A model generated the notes under the pieces. That model saw only the letters and a list, made by a program, of their open reading frames with translations. It ran no database searches and had not been told where the DNA came from. This document shows positions 21,201-33,400 of a DNA stretch of 64,000 bases, piece after piece; positions within the stretch are counted from its first letter, which is position 1, and each line of letters begins with the position of its first letter. The position numbers were made by a program, and so were the translations under genes. The DNA comes from Warburgia ugandensis. Lineage: Eukaryota; Streptophyta; Magnoliopsida; Canellales; Canellaceae. The stretch spans positions 56,623,136 through 56,687,135 of the forward strand of contig CP141136.1 in NCBI GenBank assembly GCA_035236585.1. The letters run 5' to 3'.

Positions 21201-22235
21201 TCCCTCTATATCTCTCTCACACAGACACATAAATTTTTTATTTTTAATATGTTCATGTACTTTTACTGAGCCTAAAGAAGGAAACACCTTAACTATAGTT
21301 CTTTTGTTTTAGGATTAGTGAAAATATAGCTGTTTCTTATCCCCGTGTCATTTCTGGTTATGATTCTTATCTTTTAACTCTTTTTAGTTCGATGTATTTA
21401 ATGATCAGCTATTTGGTTTCATCAGATATGGAGCTTTACTATGAAATCTGCTTGCTGCAAACATGAGATTGTTATTCAGACAGATCCAAAAAACTGTGAA
21501 TATGTAATCATCAGTGGGGCTCAACGCAAAACAGAGGACTTTGACATTGAGGATGCAGAAACCTTTGCCCTTCCTGCAGATGAAGGTTTGCAGAAACCTC
21601 TGTTTATTCCTTTTTTCTTGAATACTAGAATTCATATATTTCTATTCTCATGCATTCTCGCTTGTAGTTTTTCTCTTTGGCTTTTCCAACTCATTGGGGT
21701 CTGTATCGCAGACAGAGGCAAGCTCGCAGATCCATTCTACCGGCTTGAACATCAAGAAGAAGATCTCCAGAAAAAGAAGGAAGCTGAGCCACTCCTAGTC
21801 CGTCTCCAGCGGATTTCTGATAGCAGGCATCAAGATGACTATGCACTTAACAGGGCCCTTCGGGCTCGACTTAGAAATCAAAATAAAAGAACTGCTGAAG
21901 AAGAAGTTATATCTAAGAAGATGGGTCTTGGAATAAGATTGCTTCCTGCATCAGAAGAAGACAATGCAGCGGCAGCACGTGTGAAATTCTCTTCCAAATT
22001 TGAGAAGAACAAAAAGGACAAGCGAGCAGCCATCAGTGCTGCCTCAATTTTTTCGGAGTCGGGATTGGCACCTGCAAACAAGAGATTGGGGCTTGAGTCA
22101 AAGAGGAGGAAAATTAAGGCAGGTACTGCTTCTACCTTGTTGGCAGGGAGGATTAAGGCATCTTCATGGTCCCAGAGTACTGTTTCTTCTGCAAGTAAGC
22201 CGAAGGGAATAACCATGGCACCAAGACATCGGTAA
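9204..22235 (+). CDS. CCDC130: CCDC130/YJU2-family (CWC16) splicing factor, six coding exons
   Basis: Exons: 9204-9206, 10910-10972, 11095-11174, 18747-18855, 21426-21585 and 21712-22235. Together they make 939 nt with no break (312 residues plus stop), and every junction has GT/AG and consistent phase. The start reads [20 protein letters not shown], the typical N-terminus of plant CCDC130 homologues. The CWC16 zinc-ribbon half shows CGGC (exon 4) and the matching CC pair before KHEI (exon 5), followed by [10 protein letters not shown]. The C-terminal half (from about residue 140) is charged and helical, with [17 protein letters not shown] and a KKMGLGI motif, and ends in a basic tail [14 protein letters not shown]2/CCDC130 proteins associate with the Prp19-complex spliceosome and promote step-one catalysis in the nucleus (family knowledge). 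The ATG is the last codon of exon 1, so protein sequence proper starts in exon 2. Introns 1, 3 and 4 are long (1.7, 7.6 and 2.6 kb), and introns 3 and 4 carry transposons. The frame is undamaged, so I take it as functional. Confidence 0.93.
13550..13672. repeat. Cluster of three TATAGGACGGTT hairpins inside the hAT element
   Basis: Three successive inverted repeats occur: AATAGGACGGTT/AACCGTCATAT, ATATAGGACGGTT/AACCATCCTATAT and ATATAGGACGGTT/AACCGTCCTATAT. Loops are of 5-11 nt. Further single or double copies lie at about 14263-14300 and about 15580-15655, and a long tandem array at 16768-17170. Confidence 0.85.
14061..14260 (+). other. Possible second captured exon in the hAT element
   Basis: A GC-richer island than its surroundings begins with ATGGCTTCTTCCACTCGC in a good plant start context (GGATGGCT) and ends at CTCCAAG|GTCACA, a plausible splice donor. 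It then abuts a TATAGGACGGTT hairpin. The ATG frame is interrupted after about 38 codons; other frames stay open longer. I do not recognise the protein, and the call rests on composition and boundaries only. Confidence 0.3.
14600..15110. repeat. Degenerate short repeats based on ATGTAATTAACTCA
   Basis: The motif (T)ATGTAATTAACTCAT, or a close variant, recurs near 14633, 14811, 14870, 14923, 14967 and 15029. GAGGTTGAGGATGAG and AGAATGAG blocks lie between copies. Spacing is irregular (about 45-180 bp). It is an AT-rich field inside the hAT element with no coding content. Confidence 0.6.
15775..15806 (+). promoter_or_regulatory. E2F-like sites upstream of the captured dUTPase
   Basis: TTGCGGGAAG and GGCGCCCAAAT lie about 120 bp upstream of the dUTPase ATG. 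Each resembles the E2F consensus TTTSSCGC (or its reverse complement) with one mismatch. Plant genes for S-phase nucleotide metabolism are commonly E2F-controlled, so these look like part of the parental promoter carried along. This is inference. Confidence 0.4.
15910..16591 (+). pseudogene. DUT: Captured dUTPase gene (deoxyuridine triphosphatase), introns retained, one nonsense codon
   Basis: Exons are 15910-16100, 16184-16275 and 16347-16591; spliced they make 528 nt. The protein follows plant dUTPase, which hydrolyses dUTP to dUMP and PPi to keep uracil out of DNA. The trimeric-dUTPase motifs are in order: motif 1 VGYDLSS (usually AGYDLSS); motif 2 PRFGLAWKH (the conserved Ser of PRSG is Phe); motif 3 [13 protein letters not shown]; motif 4 KQGDRIA followed by a TAG stop at about 16490 where Gln is expected; and motif 5 [11 protein letters not shown]. 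Otherwise the frame is open to the natural TGA at 16589-16591. The stop and the S-to-F change mean it cannot make normal enzyme. Retained introns show DNA-level capture and not retroposition. It lies in the same direction as the surrounding CCDC130 gene. Confidence 0.9.
16690..17210. repeat. Tandem array of 41-bp hairpin units (about 10 copies, 16768-17170) with flanking single copies
   Basis: Each unit is TATAGGACGGTT, a 5-7-nt loop (ATTTCAC, ATTTCGA, ATTTTAA variants), AACCGTCCTATA, then the spacer AAACGTAACA. Both 12-base arms are present in almost every unit, while the loop varies. One unit has AACCATCCTATA and one has TGTAGGACGG. Degenerate copies flank the array at about 16693, 16720 and 17187. 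The array lies between the dUTPase 3' end and the right end of the hAT element. Confidence 0.95.
19563..20236. repeat. 339-bp direct tandem duplication in CCDC130 intron 4
   Basis: Two copies start with CGGGGTCATGTGTTAGGAGA (19563) and CGGGATCATGTGTTAGGAGA (19902). Both run through GTGGATGCATTTAGCATCCT, a CCCTCTCTCTGTATAAATGT block and TGTTTGTTGATGTGGGA, and end in AAATCTCAGTGA or ACATCTCAGTGA. The copies differ by roughly 8-10 percent by eye. It is non-coding. Confidence 0.9.
20780..21202. mobile_element. Fold-back MITE with long terminal inverted repeats, in CCDC130 intron 4
   Basis: The left arm, GAATTATATAACGCAACC and onward through GTTGCAGTTGCATCATAG, AATTTTTTCATGATCCAAA and ATTCAGCTCAC, is matched by the inverted right arm through CTGCAGTTGCATCATAGA, AATTTTTTCATGATCCAAA and ATTCAGCTCACACCAGATG. 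The arms are about 130 bp with small differences around a centre of about 150 bp. The length suits a Mutator-like or fold-back MITE. The target duplication could not be settled. Confidence 0.8.
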
Positions 22236-23818
22236 TCTCATCAATTTTCCTGAAACTCACACCCACTTTGAGGTCCAGGGAAGATTCAGGGATGATGCAT
22301 ATTTTGGTAACGGTGAGACGTGCAAGATATTAGTGGTCATGACGTTCATAGGGCTTCCTAGTTATGAATTATAACGGTGATGTGTTTGGCCGTTTTATTG
22401 TATGTACAGAGAGGTTTAGCTTTAATCTCTAGCTGTAATAAGAAAAATTCGTGGTCTTGTACCCCCTCTAAACATTAAATGTATATCGTAAGCCTGCTCC
22501 AGCTGATGAAATTACGACTGAAGCCCATCTTTCAGGTGATCGGTGATCTTGACAACCCATTTGCTCGTTGCGGTCTAAAGATTGTCAAATCATATCCACT
22601 AATGACCCCGGCGTTCATTGGCCGAGATGTAAATTGGATGGCTTAGTGCATGTTTGGGAAGCATTTTTTATCTTCTTACGAGTCTGAAATACGTAATGAA
22701 GGAATTATGGGATATCTACTTGAATCCATGCGTCTACCCTGATAAACTTGATGCGAATGGGTGTAATAGTGAACCCAAATGGGTATTTCATTGGCAATCT
22801 GTAGTTCAATAAAAATCAACTATTCTTTTTTTTCTTAACAAAATTCTATGTAAGGCTTTTTAGATATCAGAATAATTGATTCACTTTGTCTTAGTAAAAT
22901 CCTAAATAAGGCTTTTTAGGTCGAGAGTTCCTGTGGAGATACGAAAATGATACCTTTGGATATATAGAAATCAGATAGGCCCAACATGAGGATGATCTGA
23001 TTCATTCAGCATGTTTGGCCTGCCCTATTTGAGCGATTGGCAGATGATCATCCGATGCTATGAGGAGTTGAAAATTTGAAGGGTCATGATTAATAAATTC
23101 AAAACAGAACAACTAGAATCGTCTAACAAATTTTGATGTCTAGCCAATTTAAGGAAGGTAAACATGGTGATGGATTAGATCATCCAAATATAAGGCCGAC
23201 CAAGATTGAGTTTCCAAGTCACATTACTTCACACTTTTCCAAATCACCTTCCTCCTAGCCCAAGTGTCTAATTAGGACAAAATCAACACTCATGTGATGG
23301 ACTAATAATCATCTATTATATCAATGAATTGGACCACGCCGACTAGCACATGTGGGCCAAAGAAAATTTTGCTACCCCAAGTACCTTTTCTTCAGCATTT
23401 TTCTTTCTTAATTATCACTCTCTTAACTCCAAAATAATAAAACTATATGATTTACATTCTATTCTTGGGCATTGTCTATGTCATTATACTACAAGACCAC
23501 CTTCTCCTAATTTTAAGGGAAGCACATCGAATTCGCTTACATGCTTTCTTGTGACAAATACTTACATTTATTTTGTTATTATATATGAAGGGAAAATTAT
23601 TTTTTTATTTTAAGTGAAGGGAAAATAAAATTCCCATCCTCTAATTTTACTCTCTCTGCCCCTTTCACATTTTTAATATTTTAAGAAAATCTTAACTTGA
23701 CTTGCAAAATACCCTTAAGAAAAGATGTGAGAGAGAACAAGAATGAAAAAGAGGATCACTTATTCACTAAAGAAAGAAAAGAAAAAAGATTAAGTGATTC
23801 TGTGTGATGATTTGAATG

Positions 23819-23819
<1 letters not shown>
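22236..23819. other. 3' flank of the CCDC130 gene and intergenic DNA
   Basis: A candidate polyadenylation signal AATAAG lies at about 22436, some 200 nt after the stop, followed by a T-rich and G/T-rich stretch. Beyond about 22600 nothing recognisable is seen. Confidence 0.4.

Positions 23820-23820
<1 letters not shown>

Positions 23821-23870
<50 letters not shown>
23821..23870. repeat. (AC)25 microsatellite
   Basis: An uninterrupted AC dinucleotide run of 50 bp. Confidence 0.99.
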
Positions 23871-23872
<2 letters not shown>

Positions 23873-24154
23873 TTTATTAAACAAATTTATGCCTTCTATT
23901 TTTGAGGGTGATTAATAAACTAAATTTGCTATATGTTTGATAAATATTTTTGGTGTGGAGGTCTATCCAAATCATGTATTTTTACCAAAATTATTTAGTT
24001 GCCTAAACTTTTAAAGCTTTTATAAAAAAATGTTGTGACTTATATATTGGTTAACATAACTCCTTAAATATCTATTAATGTTGCTTTATCTTTTCCTATT
24101 TCCCCCCCCTCATACTTAGAGTTTTATCTTTAAATCTAAACACAACACACACAA

Positions 24155-24158
<4 letters not shown>

Positions 24159-24230
<72 letters not shown>
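24159..24230. repeat. (TC)36 microsatellite
   Basis: An uninterrupted TC dinucleotide run of about 72 bp, 290 bp after the AC run. Confidence 0.99.
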
Positions 24231-24234
<4 letters not shown>

Positions 24235-24339
24235 TATTTTGACTTCTAAAAACTAGTTATTATAATTTCATGTTTACTAAACCTAGGTTTTAAAATTAAT
24301 TGAACTAAGATCAAGTATACGGAATGCAATATTAGTAAG

Positions 24340-24975
24340 TAAAGGAGCAAGAGTGGAGCACTAAGAAAGATTGATGACCAAGAAGTACCCCTAAAAATCC
24401 ACTTTCAATAGTTGGGATTGATACTTCATGAGAATGAAGAGATTGAGAGGAAGGTTACCCAGAGAATCCAAATGGGTTGGAACAAATGGAGTCATGCCTC
24501 TAGAGTTTTGTGTGATCAGTGGGTGCCACTTAAACTGAAAGTAAAATTTAGTAAGATGGTTATAAGGCCGACCATGCTCTATAGATTAGAGTATTAGATA
24601 GTTAAGGAACAAGATGTACATGGGATAAGAGTAGATGAAATGAGGATGTTGAGATGGATGAGTGGCAAGATAATAAAGGATAGAATTAGAAATAAAAATA
24701 TTAGAAGAAACTTAGGAGTAAGGCAACAAGATGAGGGATATTGGACTTAGATGGTTTGGACTTGTCCCAAGAAGATCATAAACGACATCGCTTAGGAGTG
24801 AGGCAATCCAAGTCAAAGTTTCTAAGAGGGCAAGGGTAAGGAAAGAACATGAACAGAAGTGGTGAAAAAAGAATGAAAAACTTTGAGACTAAATGAAGAC
24901 ATGACACTTAGTAGAGGTGAATGGAGGAACAAGATTCATGTGGATTATTGCTAAAGGAGTAAGGCCATCATGGGG
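24340..24975 (+). mobile_element. RTE-type LINE 3' end, decayed
   Basis: The conserved C-terminal part of a plant RTE-clade LINE reverse-transcriptase protein is readable: NEEIERKVTQRIQMGWNKW, ASRVLCDQWVPLKLKVKF, IRPTMLYRLEY, then MRMLRWMSGKI, a degraded RLRWFGHV-like block and a charged tail. Stops and frameshifts break it. The end GGAGTAAGGCCATCATGG corresponds to the 3' UTR of the related copy at 46.5-47.8 kb, but the GAT tail seen there is not evident here. Confidence 0.8.
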
Positions 24976-27244
24976 GAGAGAAGGAGATTTGAAAGTGGGT
25001 TCAAATGGTGTAAGGTGGAGATAATGGATTTTTGGTGGTGTTCAATGGCAAGCAGAGGAGGGGGTGCTCTCATAAAATGGGTTTTGGGTGGTGGGTTGAA
25101 CAACAAAGAAAGAGAAAGGAAGAGTCTTTGGATGGTAGGTTATGGTAGAGAAAGAGAGAGGTAGGTGTATTGGGTGAGTTTGAGTGAGAGAGGATTTGGG
25201 GGTATGAGTTTTGACAAATTTGGAGGGTACTTCTGTCAGAGTACAAAATCATTTAGAAAGTTATATTTTAAAGATAAAGGGGCAACGACTTGTCAACTAG
25301 CTAGGGGTGAGCGATAATATAAGTACTTATGTGAAATTGTTAAGTGTTTAACTTTAGTTCAAAAACCCCTAAATTAGTATATAATTAGATCAAATAATCA
25401 ATCATTTTTTATTTTTAGATTAAATATGTAATTTAGTTTCAATTGATATCTATTTGTTGATTTGCAAAATTTAACAGCCAGATGATCATCATAGCTGATT
25501 AGATGATCGAAGTATGGTTAAGATGATTTTAATTGAGTTTTATATATTACATATTAATTAGAATGAACTTGGATTGCTTAGATTGAAGTAATCAATACCA
25601 TATCATCAAAAGGACATATGGGTTCCATGATACAAGATGGAAATGATTAAGGGAATAAGAAAGAAAATCCTCCATATCTTGAGCATGACTTTTAGAAGGA
25701 AAGTTTGAAGGCTTGGATATTGCTTTCTATAAGGGTGGGCTGTATGCATCATTCCTAAGAAGGAAAGTAAGTAATCGAAGAAGAAAACCTAAAAGAGGAA
25801 GGTGGAGAAATGTTTAAAAGGAGAAGGGAGCTCCACTGTGAAAAAAACTCCACTGTAGCTCTCACTCTCTCTCTTTTACCTGAATAAGAAAATGAACAAG
25901 TGAACAAAATTAGAAAAAGAGGAAGCTTTAACGGAAGGATAAGAAGGAGAAAAGAGTACGAGCTCTCTGCTCTTCACAGTAGGAGGACCCAAAGACCAAC
26001 TTTACCACGGTAGGGGAGGATCTCTCTCTTTGTGGACTGCAAGTGACTCCCCCCACATTGAAACTTTCCACCACCTTCTTCTCTTCCCCGTTCTTCTATT
26101 CTTGTTCTCAGTTACCATCCTTGTGTTTTCTTCCTTTGGTCCCAATTATTCCTTCATCATCCCTTGTTCTAACCATCTTGCCGAGTCTTGATTGTTTTCT
26201 TCTTATATTTCTTCTTCTTCATTGTCTCTCTCTATCTCTCTTTCATTTTCATTTGTATGCAATTATTTTCTTTCCCTATTTTAACAATGATTTTCTTGGT
26301 TTTTCCCCGCGTGTTTTTTTTTTCTTAAAAAAATTCTTCTTTTTCACTTCCTTGTATTGTTTCAAAGAAAATCCAACTCCATTTTCCTCAAATTCATCCT
26401 TTTTACCCTCCTGTTATCATCTTCTTCCTCCCATAGTTTCTCCCTCACCCATCAAATTCTAGTTCTACCCTTGGAAAATCTATTTTAATTACTTATATGT
26501 CCTTGTTTTGTCCTTTCCCCTGTTTTATCTTATCCTTATTCCAATTTTGTGTTATCTAAGTTTTGTTTGGTTCTCAAACAGAAATAGAAAAATACCAAAT
26601 AAGTCCTTGTTTGATGAATCAATGATTTAGCCTTAAGCATTAAAACTAATTCAGTTCTGAATCTTTTTCTTCTCAGATTTCTAATCAATTTTCAAATCTT
26701 TATTTTAGTACATTTACTGGTTGATCTAATGGATATGATCTTTCATCTGCAATCTAAAAAATCAATCTAAACTATCCAATCTTGAGTTCTTCACATCAAT
26801 CCAGATCATCACATTTTTGGAAGATCTACATAATTTAGTCGATAAATAATTAATTAGAGACTTGGGGGAAGGATTGATGAAGATTGATCGATTCAAATGT
26901 GGCCAAAATTGAAGAATCATGCTATGATCAAGCTATAGAAGTGGATTTTAATTGATATTTTATTTAAAATTTTGTCTTTTAAACTTGGAATTGTGTACTT
27001 TTTATTAATTCAGTAGATATGAGTTTCAAAATTATTGTTATTTAATTTTAGTTAAATTTGACAAATTAAAATTTATTTAAACTCTATTTTCTTTAAGTTG
27101 AGTTTCCATGGGATCTACTTGTACTTGCACAAGCTATATTACAATAGCCCGTGCACTTGTAGAAAATAATCAATAGAAATATTCCCTTATTAGTTATTAA
27201 CTTATCATATCTATACTATTTATTAAGAGAATTCTCCCTCTATG
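24976..27244. other. Intergenic DNA without recognised genes
   Basis: AT-rich, with a CT-rich tract at about 26040-26460 that leaves a long plus-strand frame open by composition alone. A purine-rich block at about 25770-25960 precedes it. No family similarity was seen. Confidence 0.5.
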
Positions 27245-27245
27245 A

Positions 27246-27438
27246 AGGGAGCCTTGCTACAATGGTAGAGTCGTCGTCGTGTGACCTTGAGGTCATGGGT
27301 TCAAGGCGTGGAAACAACCTCTTGCAAAATGCAAGGTAAGGCTGCATACTATTGACCCTTGTGGTCTACCCCTTCTCCAGAACCCAGACCCTAGACCCCG
27401 CATACGCGCAAGCTTCATGCACTAGGGCTGCCTTTTTT
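27246..27438 (+). mobile_element. Au-type SINE, full length
   Basis: GGAGCCTTGCTACAATGGTA opens the tRNA-like head. The B-box-like GGTCATGGGTTCAAGGC, CCTCTTGCAAAATGCAAGG, CCCTTGTGGTCTACCCC, a CCCCGCATACGCGCAAGC block, and GCACTAGGGCTGCCTTTTTT follow. There is a small internal insertion (AGACCCTAG) in the 3' part. Short flanking similarity TCCCTCTA on both sides may be the decayed target duplication. Confidence 0.88.
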
Positions 27439-30400
27439 ATTTTCCCTCTAACTTTTAAAGGGAGTTAGGTAATCTAATTTCTGTAAAAAGTTTGGTATAT
27501 AATTGGATTCTCTTATTTTATCTTTCTTAATAAAGATGGTGTGGATGTATATGTAACTAACCTTCTAACGTGTAACTTATTTTTTATATTAAATTTAATT
27601 AGCATTAAATTATCCTAACCCCCTTCGACAAAATGTGTCTTCTCTACTTAAATTAGAATAGGGAGGAAACAGTTTTTTCTTAAATCCTAATCGAAAGATA
27701 TTATGCCCTTATTAAACCGTGTTGCTCTTTCTCCAAACATAACTTTGTTGGTATCTTTTTGATATATCTTTCCTAAGTTTCTCCATATTTTATTTTCAAA
27801 GTTTATATCTTGTCCAAAATGACATTCAATTATGATAAATATCTCCACCCTAATTTTTATACATCCATCTTTATCTTTTAGACTCCAAAACCTCCTAACC
27901 TTCTTCTTCTTCTTGCTCCTCATGTGGGCTTGCTTCAAATTAATTCAAAAGATTTTAGTAAGCTTCATTTCACTACAAAGTGGTTTTGTATTTAATTTTT
28001 AAAAATCTATTTTCTACTTTTAAATACATGTATTAGTTGATGCCTTTATTTGGATATTCTCTTTCAATTTTTGTACTTAGAAACCTTTTAGTATATATAC
28101 TCATTTAACTAATTTTTCATTAAAATTTTGCATATATCTTTTTCTTTTAACAAAGATAGATTCATTTTTCAGATGAGGTTTCCTTGATCTCTCTCTTTCT
28201 CTCTCACATATTTTTGCACACATGCAATATCACATACTAATCTTACTAGTTTAAAAGAAAAAGAAAAAAAATCTAAAGGCTACCTATTTACTTGATTGTT
28301 ACCAAAATCATCAAAATAGGTGAAATTAAATAGAATTAAAAAAAAAGAAGATAGGCTACTATATTGTTGATAAAGCATTGAAGTAACTTCCTAGGATAGG
28401 TTATGTTCCTATATTTCACTAATAACTACTCCCTCCTCTCTTTAAGGGTAATGGTTTCGAAAACTAAATCTAGCAACATGTTCTTATTCACTCTCCAAAT
28501 TTCTCCCAAAAGTCACGATAGGTGGACATGCTTTTGAGAGAGTGAAAAATTTCATCAATTTCCCCCCCAAGGGTGACTAAGATTTATTCTATAGATCTAA
28601 CCCATTCATCATATTTGGAGTGGTCTATATAGGCTAGCAACCAAATTTCATATTCACTAGATGCATTTATACTATTTTTTGTGATAATTTTTTTTACAAT
28701 CGATTTTTGTTAATTTTTTCAAAGACTCAGGGCTCATAGCTAGGATCATCCAAAAATGGATTGATTTATATTGGGTTGTCTATTTTTAGTTCAAAGAACA
28801 TGATAAATGGCTCATATTTCTAAATTTTTTTTTATTGTGCATGAAAAAGGAAGGGCATGGACTTCTCTTGCTCAAGATGTGTACACCAGACTCTTCTAAT
28901 AACAATTTTCCTTTTTTAAGTCTCTTCCTTTTCCTCTCTCCCTCCTATATGACAAAGAAAATGGTTATAAATAAAAAGAGAAAAGCCATGGATGATTCAA
29001 CTTTAAATCAAAGAGATATAATGAAATGGTAAATGAAACAAGAGAAAGTCATGGAAGATTCATGGTTGATTTTACTTCTTTGACAAAACTACTTTTTGGC
29101 GATTTTCTTTGCATACTTGCAGCTTGAGTTGGCATTTTACTAGTTCAATAGCTAAGAAAACAAGAATTATGAATGTGACAATGATGACTATGCATAAAAT
29201 TTTAGGTTGGTTGAGGAAAGTTGGGTAAGCATATTGATTGATAAAATGACAACAATATTATATCGACAAGTATGGAATTTGCTTACAATTTTATTTTATT
29301 TTCAAGAGAATTATATTGATGTCTACACTCTATAATGTCACTTCATGGGCCACTTTCTCTAAAGATTTGACCATTCACAATCTTATTTGCATCCTAGATA
29401 TGCTATACATAAAAAATCTCATTCATTGCGTAATTTTAGGATTGTCAAAACACTGAACAAATTATGTAAACTATTAGATACTTTTAGGGTAGTACAAAAA
29501 TTGTAATATGTGAATGTAAGAAAATTATTGTTATTCTTATTAATCTTTTGTGTGTGAAAATGCAACCAATTACTTTGGATTGTTCACATGAAATTTGAAT
29601 GTCACGTTGTCTTTATATGTAATAATGATTATAGACAGTTATAGACACCCCTATTTTGCTATAATAATCTTCTCATTTATCAAGGAAACATCAAGAGAAC
29701 ATCTTCAATGCATTCCCAACTTAGTATACAAGAAAATGGTAAAGCAAGTAGTACAACAACACCATTAACTTAGAAGTAGGTGGTATAAGTTGCCCCCACT
29801 AAAGGATCGGGCTTGACTAGTCAACAGATGGCTCATTAGATGATAGAGACTTTTTATCAAGAAGACCATATGGGGCCACATTTAGCTCTTTTGGATGAGG
29901 GACATGTAGCAATACAAGGACACTTCATCCCTTTAGCCCATGAAGAGACATACTAATGTGGCCCCTGCAACGCTTCATGTTGTAATTAATAAGAAATATT
30001 TTGATCATTAGAAGGTAAACATTAGAATTAGCTAACATTATGTGCATGATGTCAATTCTACAACATTATCAAGTGTGGCCACTCAATCTCATGCAACCAA
30101 TGGCAAGAAAGTATGATTGTCGAGACCCATATCACCTTACCCAAAAGGGGACCAAGAGCTGCTAAAACAATATTTATGGCTACGACAGTTGTCCTTCTCT
30201 CAAGTACGGAGGAAAAGGTGTCCCAATAAAGATTCTGTTTCCACAACTATATCTCACTTTTTTTAAGTATAAAAAGGAAAACAAATCCATCCCAAGGGGA
30301 TATCCCAAGACAAGCCTTAGATAGCAAGACAACATAAGAAGCTCTAAAATGTCGGCTAGAAACCTAGGAAATTTTGTCCCAAACTTTAGAAACAAGAGTA

Positions 30401-33400
30401 GATTTTAGAAAATTTGTCCCATCTTACGGGCTATCCTAGAAAACTTATGTAAGTAGCATGATCATATTGCCTTCGTACTATAAATTGCACATTCTATTGT
30501 AATCAAAATTTGAGGCTAACATTGCACATCATATTTGATTGTATTTCTATTTTTCTTAGTCTTTTTGTTTTATTTTGAATCTTCGACTGTATGTGAATCA
30601 TGAACTATGTGAAGAAAAGAAGCGAGAGACTAACCTTAAAGGCCTCAGGCCTTCTTAGACACCATATCTACTGATGAGCAATAGTAATCATGATCACCAT
30701 AGTTTGTGTATGTTTTGTTATTGCTCTATTTATATTTTTATCCTTACTTTTATAAGAAAAGTGTAAGGCTGTGTCCTACTTTCAATTTAGAAATGGTTAC
30801 CCTACTACTAAGCTTGCCTCTAATACATATGTTTAGGCAGCCTCCTTTAAACCTTCATAAAATAAGTCGTCAACATGCTATTGGATTAGTAGAGATCACT
30901 ATATGGGCTGAGGGAGTACAATCCTCGTGGTTCATTGCCATTTGATAAATAACACAAAAGACCTAATCTTTGGAGGTTTCATGGACCACTAAGTACACTA
31001 TTTAAAATTCTTTTATTTTTCTTTCTTTAGGGTGGACCTGGTTAAGGACACAAAGCCTTGCATCCCTTAAGAACACTATGCCCACCCTATTTTTCACTTT
31101 CTTATTTAAATTCTAATCCTCTCATCATATGAAGTATGCCTTTTGAAGATGATTAGTTGGCCCTTGGAGGTAACATAACCTCACACATTTATTAGCTGCC
31201 TTGACCCTCCAACATCACATGTGTCATGTTTAAATTCTATCATTTATCCTTCTTTAGGGAAGCTTGGTTAAGGATCCAAGGCCTCACAGCTCGTTGGACC
31301 ATTAAGCTTATCACCTTTTATCTTTCTTGAGTCTTGTTAGCCTAGAGCACTTGGTTAATGACCCATCCTTTTAAAGACACTTATGGATTTAAAAACAACA
31401 TCAAGGAGTGTGTGATCATATATACAGGAGGTGCTACTATACCACTAAGGCTTTAAAGAGCACATTACCATGGTAAGTGGTATAGTAGTATTGCCTTCCA
31501 AAAAATAGAGCCTAAAGACTAATTGGGGAAACTCGTGAGCCTAGCCTAGCTATTTATCTAGGAAAAATACATGAGTGATGATTCTAAAAGCCATTTTATC
31601 TCTAGTGAAGCGAACTTATACTACCACAAATAGGGGTGTGTGTGTGTGTGTTGTGGACCCAAGATTCACATCCCATAAAATGATATATAACTCATAAAAT
31701 ATCATTAGAGCCATTCAATAGAATGAGCTACTATATACTCGAGGCTATGGCTCAATTTCAATCTTTAGGACTTTAGAAATTATACTTAGATTGTTTATAA
31801 ATATTCCTATGAAGCAGAGTTCTCAATTCCGTTCTAGAGGGTGTTCCAATTTGCCTGGAATGAAACATACTACTCTTTTAGCTATTTTAGTGGATGTTCC
31901 ACTTTGCTTTAAATGGAACATATTCTAACTGTTTTGTCATTCTATCTTAAACAAACTTTCATGAAATTTTTTTTAGAAGGTTCAAAAAGGTTGCAAGTAC
32001 TAATTTTTATGTGATATAATCTTAAACCATGGATGTTTTTATCATTTAAAGGGGTTAACAAACACACATATAAAGCCAACAAAAATATTGCAATACATTA
32101 CCAAAATCATAATGAAATTTTTTAGCATATCTTAGTTCTATTTTTCTTGGTGGAACAAAATAGTTTGGGATTTTCGCTTCAAACAAAACAAATTTGATAG
32201 GGCTTCTCCAAAGTCCCAAATGGATATGGATGAATGTGCTTATATAAATTTTGTCTATGGTGAAAACCTAGTTTAAATAATATCACACTCAATTCTTATT
32301 GGAACAAATTATTTGGTTTACTCCGACAATCATCTTATGGCCATATGTAGATCTTCATTGAATATTAGATTGGTGTAAGAGTAGCTTGCATGAGATTAAT
32401 ATACCAACATGAATTAGATCCTACTAGTAGGGCACTAGTCATGTTAAGGTTTCTAATATCCTCTTTAAAAGTATAATTTTCTTATAGTGATTTAAAAAAA
32501 AAATGGAGATGTATATTGTTGTTTATTTCTAGAGGAATGATAGAAGCTAATAAAAGGACCTCCCTCGAAGCAATCCACATTTGGCATATAGGGAGTCCAT
32601 ATTGGATATCAAATAGTTTTGGCTAGAAACTATAAACAATAGTCGAAATTAACTCCTAAAACATAGTTTTTTTAAGATGCTAGAATTCTCCAATCATCCT
32701 GGTTTTTTATTTACAAGATATTCGATACTTGAGAAAAATATGGGGCACTTCCATGGAAGATCATTGGAAGGCCTTTAGCTTAGCATTGCTCTTATTTCAA
32801 AGTCTCAATTCAAGTGTAATACACATCAATAGCATGTTTGGAGTAGGGTAGACATAGGGTGCTTTTTATAACTTGAAAGGCATATATAATGTTGTCATTA
32901 CTTTTGGGGGAAACTCCAACTCCTTTACTTACTAGTACTTGTTGAAAAGAACATGCATATTAATTCTATCATAGGTTTTTGGGATAAGGAATGAGATCTA
33001 TCATTGAGAGGTGGATTATATAGGCCATTATATTCTCTAGTAGACATATATTATAGGTTAAATGATAATGCATATTCTCAATGGAAAATCAATTTCAAGA
33101 TCTCTTTTGAACATCAATATCAGTGCACATAAAGTTATTGCTATATTCTCTTAACCTTCATAAATGATCCTTATTACCATAATGTATAGTCATTTTCTAA
33201 AGAATAGCTAAACTTGTTATTAATAATTGAATGTACTTTTTAGAAAAAAAAAGAATTATTATTATTATAAATATTTCTTCTTGTAAAATGAAAATTGTTG
33301 TTTCTTCAAAATAAAACCTTTTACTTTTTCTTTAGTTTTTTGCAAAAGAAATATTTCACTAACTGATATCTACTATATGTACATGAAGTAATGTTGTTTC

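Noticed and set aside
26043-26462. 139-codon plus-strand frame rich in Phe, Ser and Pro
   Set aside because: It follows from a pyrimidine-rich tract; it is low complexity with no family pattern.
30058-30395. Two overlapping minus-strand frames as a coding gene
   Set aside because: Frames are short and in different phases, with no family resemblance; the neighbouring sequence looks like an LTR remnant.
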